In this document: positions 58,226-64,000 of the stretch, piece after piece
Position numbering within the stretch: the stretch's first letter is position 1
How the letters are laid out: each line of letters begins with the position of its first letter
NCBI RefSeq assembly: GCF_003149185.1
Contig: NZ_QGDO01000003.1
Span: 62,001 to 126,000, forward strand
Direction of reading: 5' to 3'
DNA from: Sediminitomix flava
GTDB lineage: Bacteria; Bacteroidota; Bacteroidia; Cytophagales; Flammeovirgaceae
DNA: 64,000 bases
Notes under the pieces: generated by a model
What the model saw: only the letters and a program-made list of their open reading frames with translations
Told to the model about the DNA's origin: nothing
Database searches by the model: none
Program-made: the position numbers and the translations under genes

Positions 58226-59119
58226 TTAAAGCTGATCTTTTAAATACTTAAATCTTAAAATTACAGCGGGTTGTTTATGGTCTCCCTCACTACCAATAAG
58301 CAGATCTGCATTAGGCATAAAAGTGATGGATTCAGGTTGTTTTAAAAGTTTTTTATCAAGCCTGATAACCTCTTTAAGATTGAATTTTGGGTCATAAACA
58401 ATTAGTAACTTTGCTCTATGCGAAATAATATAGATATCGTGTGTGTAAGGGTGCATGGCAATACCAGAAGGCATGAAATTCCCTTTATAATCTACAAACT
58501 GTTTTAACTCTTTATCCTTAATTTTTATAACGGGTTTATGTTCTTGAAGATTTTTACTCTTTAAGCTCCACTCATAAATTGCATGGTATTTCTTTTTCTT
58601 TTCACCCTTCACGTTTGAGTCACCTTTTAGCGCTATAAAAAGTGAGTTAGAATCAGGATGAAAACATAAACCTTCTATGTCATTTTCATCGGTAAAAGGC
58701 AGATCATACTTTTTAACTTTATTGAATTGCATGTCAAAAGAGTAGAGCTTTCCATCACTACGAATGACATATATATTTTCTTCTTTGTGAGCTATGCCTT
58801 CATAGTCCCCATCTTTATCAAAACTGTGTAAAAAGACTAGACCATCTTGTTCAAGATTAAAACCATAAATTTTACCTTTTTCATCATTCACACAGAGTAT
58901 GGTTTCTTCTTTCCAATAAGTCATACCCGAAAGCTCCATAAGGTCTACAGGCATATGGTATAAAGCATTTTCTTTACTTAAATCATAACCGATTTTCGAA
59001 GTCATATTTTTAGGTTCTTGAACACTTTGATCGTCTTTTTTATTCAACTTATTACAGTTGATCAGTAGGATGCTTACTAGAAATAATAAAAGATGGATTA
59101 TACCTTTTTTTACCTGCAT
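58226..59119 (-). CDS. SdiA-regulated-domain (YjiK-like) lipoprotein
   Basis: This 297-residue lipoprotein has a signal ending LLINCN. The beta-propeller-like body carries LSGMTYWKEETILCVNDEKGKIYGF, here listed in part, DIEGLCFHPDSNSLFIALKGD and PSGIAMHPYTHDIYIISHRAK. These repeats fit the SdiA-regulated/phytase-like propeller family. The role is unknown; some propellers of this type bind calcium or act as phosphodiesterases. It heads a minus-strand unit with the cupin lipoprotein. Confidence 0.85.
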   Translation of the reverse strand: MQVKKGIIHLLLFLVSILLINCNKLNKKDDQSVQEPKNMTSKIGYDLSKENALYHMPVDLMELSGMTYWKEETILCVNDEKGKIYGFNLEQDGLVFLHSFDKDGDYEGIAHKEENIYVIRSDGKLYSFDMQFNKVKKYDLPFTDENDIEGLCFHPDSNSLFIALKGDSNVKGEKKKKYHAIYEWSLKSKNLQEHKPVIKIKDKELKQFVDYKGNFMPSGIAMHPYTHDIYIISHRAKLLIVYDPKFNLKEVIRLDKKLLKQPESITFMPNADLLIGSEGDHKQPAVILRFKYLKDQL

Positions 59120-59337
59120 ACATATTTATGTTAGGGTTGTAAAAAATACGCTACCGAAATTTAAAATTATGTTTAAAGAAATATGAATTTAATTAATTGA
59201 CAATTAAATGTTTGTAATAGTTTTGTTCCTCTGGTTTTTTCGATCATATTCTGTTTTTTGGTATTGAAATACAATATTATATTTCAAATACTCTAACTTT
59301 AGAACTTTGAAGAATCGTCTTTTTTAAAGTGGTAAGA

Positions 59338-60894
59338 ATGAATTTTAGATTATTTTTTCTGTGTATACTTTTTTCTTTTGGGTATGGTTTAAAAGCTCAA
59401 GTATTAAATACTGATGTATCTCACCTTAGTTTTTATTCTGAAAATGAGAAGTTAGCTTTTACTAATTATTTAAAGGATTCTAGTCAAATTGTTCCATTGA
59501 TGGGAATTATTGGTAATGATGGAAAGTATGAACCTGAGCGTTATCAAAAACATATAGATGAAATTATTGCAAAGCTCCAAGAACAAGGAGTTCAGAGTAA
59601 GAAACCAAAGAAGCAAGTAAAGCTTATTTACAATAGTGTTCATGATGTGTTCTTTACACAATATAAAGATCAAATCACTTTTTCAGACATATTTGTATCG
59701 GGGCATTACAATTGTGTTTCAGCTACGGCTATTTATGCAATTGTTCTTGAGAAATTAGGTATTCCTTATTCTCTAAAGGAGGAGCCGAATCATGTATATT
59801 TGATGGCATATCCTGGAAAAGAAAATATCATTATGGAGTCTACTTCTCCAGCAAATGGATATCAGATGATTCCTTTACACACCAAGCAAGTGATGGTTCA
59901 GCAATTAATAGAGCAAAAGATTATTACTAAAAATGATGTTGCTCAATTAGGGATTGAAGGTGCATTTCACAAGTATTTTTACGGTAACTCAACTGTAAGT
60001 ATGAGTGATCTAATTTCTATGATGTATACAAATGAAGCCTATTTTGCTATTCAAATGGAAGAATACAAAAAAGGTCGTATCGCTATGGAAAAGGCTTATA
60101 GATTGGTGAATAGTAAGAAAATTGAGCAAAGCTTAATGGCTTCTATTTTTATGGAATTAAACGCATTAGATGATTTATCATTAGATTATGCAAAGACTGT
60201 TGTTAAGCTTTCGAAGTTTATGGATAGGGCAGGGGTTAATAGAAGTGAGATTGTAGGAGAGTTTAATCGTTTTCTTCAGTATTATCTTTTGAATAAAAAT
60301 GACAAACAAAAGTATGATGAAATACATCAGATTTTCTCAAAGGTTGAGGATGAAGAAGCATTGAATGAAATCAACTTCAACTTCTATTATGAGCAAGCTA
60401 GAATGCAATTCAATAGGCGAAGAGGAGATTTAGCATTACCTCTTGTTGAAGAAGCATTGTCTTATGACTCGGCTAGTGTAATTGGTTATGAGTTACTTTC
60501 ATTTTGTATCTTACAACAAGCCTCTAAACCTCAACTTACAACAGAAGGACGCTTAGCGTATGTAAATAAGTACTTGGGAAGTTATCCGAAATTGGAAAAA
60601 GAGCCTAAAATAGAATCTATTATACTGAGTTGCTATATCGATTTTGTCTCAACAAATGTTCATAAACGAAGAATAAGTGAAGCAGTAAAATATCTTAGCT
60701 TATTTGAAGACAAGTATGATCCTGCTACTCATTATGAAATTCCTGTACAAAACTTGGTTTTAATGTATGACCAACTAGGGATGTATTACTTTAAGTCTAG
60801 GCAGACAACTAAAGCGAAACGGGTCTTCCAAAAAGGACTAGAATATGTGCCTTCTGCATATGTCTTAAGGCAAAAGCTAGATATACTTTTATAA
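59338..60894 (+). CDS. Exported transglutaminase-like and TPR protein
   Basis: This protein of about 518 residues has a signal peptide ending LKAQ. The preferred start is the ATG at 59338, because a GTG three codons earlier adds nothing useful. A transglutaminase-like fold at about 70-200 shows Cys in GHYNCVSATAIYAIVLEKLG and His in EPNHVYLMAYPG. TPR-like helical repeats fill the rest. It may be a cysteine peptidase-like or a non-catalytic scaffold protein in the periplasm; no partner is evident. Its stop codon lies within a bidirectional terminator. Confidence 0.82.
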   Translation: MNFRLFFLCILFSFGYGLKAQVLNTDVSHLSFYSENEKLAFTNYLKDSSQIVPLMGIIGNDGKYEPERYQKHIDEIIAKLQEQGVQSKKPKKQVKLIYNSVHDVFFTQYKDQITFSDIFVSGHYNCVSATAIYAIVLEKLGIPYSLKEEPNHVYLMAYPGKENIIMESTSPANGYQMIPLHTKQVMVQQLIEQKIITKNDVAQLGIEGAFHKYFYGNSTVSMSDLISMMYTNEAYFAIQMEEYKKGRIAMEKAYRLVNSKKIEQSLMASIFMELNALDDLSLDYAKTVVKLSKFMDRAGVNRSEIVGEFNRFLQYYLLNKNDKQKYDEIHQIFSKVEDEEALNEINFNFYYEQARMQFNRRRGDLALPLVEEALSYDSASVIGYELLSFCILQQASKPQLTTEGRLAYVNKYLGSYPKLEKEPKIESIILSCYIDFVSTNVHKRRISEAVKYLSLFEDKYDPATHYEIPVQNLVLMYDQLGMYYFKSRQTTKAKRVFQKGLEYVPSAYVLRQKLDILL

Positions 60895-60938
60895 AAAAAT
60901 ACGTCCTGTCTGTAGTTAATAGACAGGACGTATTTTTT
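60894..60938. terminator. Bidirectional terminator
   Basis: A perfect 18-base-pair stem (60894-60911 with 60921-60938) has A and T runs at its ends, giving a T tail on both strands. It starts at the last base of the plus-strand stop codon and ends inside the 3' end of the minus-strand gene. Confidence 0.92.
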
Positions 60939-61722
60939 AGTAGTTTGATAAGGCAAGATTGTAGCTTGTCTTAGTTAATTTTTTAGCCCCTCCATAGGTT
61001 GTATACTCTGCTGCTACTTCAAGTTTTTTCATAATACTCATCCCTTTTGGAATAGGAATCCTAAATTTCGCAATCCCAGCTTGAGGTTTTAAAGGAACCA
61101 TATTATTATCAAAAATATTGTTGCTGGTTATCTTGTCATCAGTTTGCGGAATATAAAATGTGACATTTTTACGTTTCATTGAAAGGCTAAACTCAAGGAT
61201 GACTTCATCACCTAAAACAAGATTATCAATTTCATTAATCTTAATAGTAGGATATTTTGTGAGTTGCTTCCCTTTTGAGTTGAATTCTTTTGTGCCAAAT
61301 AACAAGTCTCCTTTCTGATTGTAAGGCTCAATGGCTTTAAGCTCACCATTCTTGTGGTAGAACTTTCTTTCCCCTATAATTTCCCCTTCTTTGTACATTG
61401 TTTCTCTGTACAACTGACCAGATTCGTAGTACTTTTGAGCGACACCATGTTTGATCCCATTTTTGTAAGTAATCAGGATTTTTAGTTTACCATTTTTGTA
61501 GAAATTCTTTGCAGGACCTTCTTTTATCCCATTTTTATAAGTCGTTTCTATTTTCTTGATTTTGGTGTCCTTGTAATATGTGATAATGGTACCTTCTCGT
61601 TTTTTTGCTTTTTTAGGGGTTGATGAAGTTGCTTGTTTTACTTCTTCTTTAGAAGGATTTGGAAGATTGCATGCGCTAGCAGTAAAAAGAAGTGACGCTA
61701 CGAATAAGGCCTGTATTTTCAT
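60937..61722 (-). CDS. MORN-repeat lipoprotein (YwqK-like)
   Basis: This 261-residue lipoprotein has a signal ending TASAC. Four or five MORN-type repeats follow (about 45-155), with the pattern YKNGIKEGPAKNFYKNGKLK. A beta-rich C-terminal domain spans about 165-260. Databases often label this repeat 'YwqK family antitoxin', but no toxin gene is present, and the lipoprotein signal argues against a cytoplasmic antitoxin role. Function is unknown. Confidence 0.85.
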   Translation of the reverse strand: MKIQALFVASLLFTASACNLPNPSKEEVKQATSSTPKKAKKREGTIITYYKDTKIKKIETTYKNGIKEGPAKNFYKNGKLKILITYKNGIKHGVAQKYYESGQLYRETMYKEGEIIGERKFYHKNGELKAIEPYNQKGDLLFGTKEFNSKGKQLTKYPTIKINEIDNLVLGDEVILEFSLSMKRKNVTFYIPQTDDKITSNNIFDNNMVPLKPQAGIAKFRIPIPKGMSIMKKLEVAAEYTTYGGAKKLTKTSYNLALSNY

Positions 61723-61873
61723 ATTTTAAGGTAGATTAAAAATTTAGCTAAGTTTAAATTGAGTGTAAATTTATGAAATAACTCAAACTATACTAAAGTT
61801 TGACTTTTCTACTATTTGAAATGTTTAATTCGAAAAATTATACAGACCTTTGTCAAAAAAGAACGATAAAGAA

Positions 61874-62080
61874 ATGGACGGCAAGAATAGGAAAGATGTA
61901 AAGATTGGGCAGTATGTAGCTATCGTACTAAAAGCCGATCAGCGAACGGGTGATTTGACTGAAGGAATTGTGAAAAGAATTCTAACAAAGTCAGGAATTC
62001 ATCCACACGGCATAAAAGTGATGTTGGATACAGGTGAAGTTGGAAGGGTGAAGAAAATTTTCCCGGATGAGGAATTTTAA
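61874..62080 (+). CDS. ywbE: YwbE-family small protein
   Basis: This 68-residue cytoplasmic protein matches YwbE (DUF2196): MDGKNRKDVKIGQYVAIVLK, then DQRTGDLTEGIVKRILTKSG and HPHGIKVMLDTGEVGRV. The ATG at 61874 is chosen because family members start here; a TTG at 61850 would add eight residues. The role is unknown; the fold looks like a small SH3-like barrel. It is convergent with the gene that follows. Confidence 0.9.
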   Translation: MDGKNRKDVKIGQYVAIVLKADQRTGDLTEGIVKRILTKSGIHPHGIKVMLDTGEVGRVKKIFPDEEF

Positions 62081-62115
62081 AAACAGAGGCTCGAATACAA
62101 TCCGAGCCATGTTTT
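62078..62115. terminator. Bidirectional terminator after ywbE
   Basis: GGCTCG and CGAGCC form the core stem, extended by AAAAC/GTTTT with small internal loops, between convergent genes. Confidence 0.7.
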
Positions 62116-62119
62116 CCCC

Positions 62120-62734
62120 TTAAAATACAAATCCAAAAGTTAAACCTAGATTCGGAGGTTTATTCATCCGTCTTTGTTGGTCTCTAAATGTTTCGAAGCT
62201 ATCTCGACCAACTTTTTCATAAGATTTCAAGAAACTTCTCTGCATGTTTTGAACTTGTTTTAGATTTTGCTTTGCGTTCTGAACCAGTCTCATTTGCTCC
62301 TTATATTCTTTTGTCTCTTTAAATTTATCCGATAAAAATGCTTGCTTGAATTGATCCTTGTCTGTGGGGAAAGGTGATACCGAAATTTCTTCAAGGACTT
62401 TTGTATCGGGTTCAAGCCTGACTAAAGCATAGACATGATCTTCGTTTGTTAGTTGATGATCTATGTAGATTGTTTTGCGCTTATAGCCTACATAGCTAAC
62501 CTGAATAGAATCTTTGGTCATTAGGTCAAATGTGATATTCCCTTCTTTATCGGTAATGCCCACTTTTTTACCGTATTGAATGTGAGCATAAGGTAGAAAA
62601 CTCTGAGACTCCATATCAATGACATGTAATGTAACTTTTTGAGTGGGAGGTTCTTCTTTTTCTTGTTCTTGAGCAAAACTCGAAAAAGAAAGCGTACATA
62701 GTAGAGTCGAAAAAAAACTGATTCTTTTTAGCAT
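62120..62734 (-). CDS. Exported carboxypeptidase-like regulatory domain protein
   Basis: This 204-residue protein has a signal peptide ending SSFAQ. One CarboxypepD_reg-like beta-sandwich spans about 30-115 (HIQYGKKVGITDKEGNITF, then VSYVGYKRKTI), the same domain found at the start of SusC proteins. A charged helical C-terminal region follows. There is no transporter domain. It could serve as a periplasmic or outer-membrane-associated accessory; the role is unknown. Confidence 0.85.
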   Translation of the reverse strand: MLKRISFFSTLLCTLSFSSFAQEQEKEEPPTQKVTLHVIDMESQSFLPYAHIQYGKKVGITDKEGNITFDLMTKDSIQVSYVGYKRKTIYIDHQLTNEDHVYALVRLEPDTKVLEEISVSPFPTDKDQFKQAFLSDKFKETKEYKEQMRLVQNAKQNLKQVQNMQRSFLKSYEKVGRDSFETFRDQQRRMNKPPNLGLTFGFVF

Positions 62735-62863
62735 GTTAATATTGATTTATATTCAATATTAATCTGTTAGACAGCTAGTTAAAAAACATTTTAGAGCATT
62801 TACATTCTTTTATATTCTCTTGAGTAAAAATCTGTGAAGTTTAAATAAATTTAAACGAGTTGA

Positions 62864-62904
62864 TAAAAAAATCCCTTTCATTTTAACATAAATGAAAGGG
62901 ATTT
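62864..62904 (-). terminator. recN terminator
   Basis: On the minus strand AAATCCCTTTCATT pairs with AATGAAAGGGATTT in a perfect 14-base-pair stem, followed by TTTT. Confidence 0.92.
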
Positions 62905-62927
62905 GAAATTTATTTTATTCGGATGAA

Positions 62928-64000
62928 TTAGCTCTCCATCAATTCTTTAGCACTGTTAAATGCCATCTCACTCGGGTTGGCTCCTCCAATCATTTGAGCA
63001 ATTTCTTGGAGTCTTTCTTCTTCATTCAAAGGTCTGATCTTCGAGATCGTTTTATCCGAAGAATGATCTTTATAAACGAAGTAATGTTTTTCTCCGATTG
63101 CAGCAATTTGAGGTAAATGAGAAATTGAAATCACTTGGTGACGTTTACCCATTTCACGCATCATTTGTCCTACTTTAATCGCAATTTCGCCCGAAATACC
63201 TGTGTCAATTTCATCAAAAATGATAGTAGGCATAGCTGTTTTGTGAGCCATTACGTATTTGACAGCAAGCATCAAACGAGAGAATTCACCACCCGATGCT
63301 ACTGAACGCATAGGTTGTGGTTCACGTCCTTTATTGGCAGAGAACAGGATTTCAATCTTGTCAATACCTGTAACGTCTGGTTCTTGCTCAGATTGCTCCA
63401 TGACTACTCGACCATTTGGCATACCCAAGTCATGAAGATGACCGTTAAGCTCATCTTGCATTTGAGGAAGGTGAACTTTACGAGCTTCAGAAAGTTGACG
63501 AGCGATAATCATTAATTGCTCAAAACATTCATTTTTCTGTTGCTCCATTTCGGCTAAGTCATCGTCAAAGCCAATCACCTTATCCACTTTTTGTTGCAAG
63601 TCTTCACGAACAGTGATCAGTTCTTCTACAGACTTAACTTTATGTTTTTGCTGTAAGGAATAAAGGCTTCCCAAAATATCATTAATCTGCTCTATTCTTT
63701 CTTGGTCAAAGAAAAGATCAGATTCTTCACTTTCAATTTCGTAGGCGATGTCTCTAATTTCAATCATTGCACTTTCCGTACGTTGAGCAATCGCTTCAAA
63801 CTGTGGAGAAAGTGAGGTGAGTTGATTTAAAATGAGAGAAACATCTTTTAGCGCAGATTCTACTGCATATTCAGAACGGCTTAAAGTGTCTAAACTTTCG
63901 TTTAGTTTAACTTTAATATTTTCTGCATTTTCTAGCTTTTCAAGCTCTTTTTCCAATTCTTCTTGATCAAGATCGTCCAATTCAGCATCGGTCAATTCTT
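62928..64000 (-). CDS. recN: DNA repair protein RecN, C-terminal part
   Basis: This is the C-terminal 357 or so residues of the SMC-like ATPase RecN; the frame is open to the window edge, so the start lies beyond it. A coiled-coil segment with many E and Q residues is followed by the ATPase C-lobe: signature SGGEFSRLMLAVKYV, Walker B TIIFDEIDTGISG, and QVISISHLPQIAAIG. RecN acts with RecA in double-strand break repair by holding DNA ends and sisters together. The N-terminal Walker A half is not in the window. Confidence 0.96.
   Translation of the reverse strand, partial: ELTDAELDDLDQEELEKELEKLENAENIKVKLNESLDTLSRSEYAVESALKDVSLILNQLTSLSPQFEAIAQRTESAMIEIRDIAYEIESEESDLFFDQERIEQINDILGSLYSLQQKHKVKSVEELITVREDLQQKVDKVIGFDDDLAEMEQQKNECFEQLMIIARQLSEARKVHLPQMQDELNGHLHDLGMPNGRVVMEQSEQEPDVTGIDKIEILFSANKGREPQPMRSVASGGEFSRLMLAVKYVMAHKTAMPTIIFDEIDTGISGEIAIKVGQMMREMGKRHQVISISHLPQIAAIGEKHYFVYKDHSSDKTISKIRPLNEEERLQEIAQMIGGANPSEMAFNSAKELMES

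Noticed and set aside
60937-61722. Toxin-antitoxin system
   Set aside because: Only the MORN-repeat protein is present, with a lipoprotein signal and no toxin gene on either side.

Overview
The window is AT-rich chromosomal DNA from a marine member of the Bacteroidota, most likely Cytophagales of the Flammeovirga type. The evidence is a SusC/SusD pair, a hybrid two-component sensor with an AraC output domain, type IX secretion (T9SS) C-terminal domains on secreted enzymes, TAnnTTTG-like -7 promoter elements, and a near absence of Shine-Dalgarno sequences except in front of rpsU. The genus is an inference. I see no rRNA, tRNA, insertion sequence, prophage or CRISPR array.

Positions 1-22508 are a polysaccharide utilisation locus (PUL), all on the plus strand. 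It holds the end of a KDPG/KDPGal aldolase, a hybrid two-component regulator, an AraC regulator, a formylglycine sulfatase, a GH16 enzyme, a secreted DUF4380-like protein, a GH2 beta-galactosidase, SusC, SusD, a surface glycan-binding lipoprotein and a second GH16. That second GH16 closely resembles characterised kappa-carrageenases, including the Big2 domain after the catalytic domain. With a sulfatase, a beta-galactosidase and an aldolase that fits the end of 3,6-anhydro-D-galactose catabolism, carrageenan or a furcellaran-like hybrid is the likely substrate. The locus probably continues upstream of the window.

Positions 22618-31643 are mostly minus strand: a TPR/SpoIIE phosphatase, a SulP transporter, miaA, a DUF5996 protein and two tandem DUF1254 lipoproteins. 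A divergent TetM-like ribosomal protection GTPase follows. Positions 33786-37529 form a compact accessory cluster: an AraC regulator divergent from a leaderless OpuAC-type binding protein, an ABM monooxygenase, a crotonase-like protein with an altered CoA motif, and an NTF2-like protein. This is the best candidate here for an undescribed small-molecule pathway or sensing system.

Positions 37567-46613 carry cell-wall and housekeeping genes: a GH3 NagZ-like enzyme, an LpoB/COG3014 lipoprotein pair, a Nif3-like protein, pgeF and a large L,D-transpeptidase. A 490-base gap between the last two contains plus-strand terminators with no plus-strand gene before them, which suggests a small RNA. Positions 46952-47837 hold rpsU, with a textbook Shine-Dalgarno, and a short hibernation factor gene. 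The rest holds a DinB-like protein, a POT transporter, an aldehyde dehydrogenase, a four-gene MacAB-TolC-like export operon, a MarC protein, several envelope lipoproteins, ywbE and the 3' part of recN. Most transcription units end in strong hairpins, several of them bidirectional.
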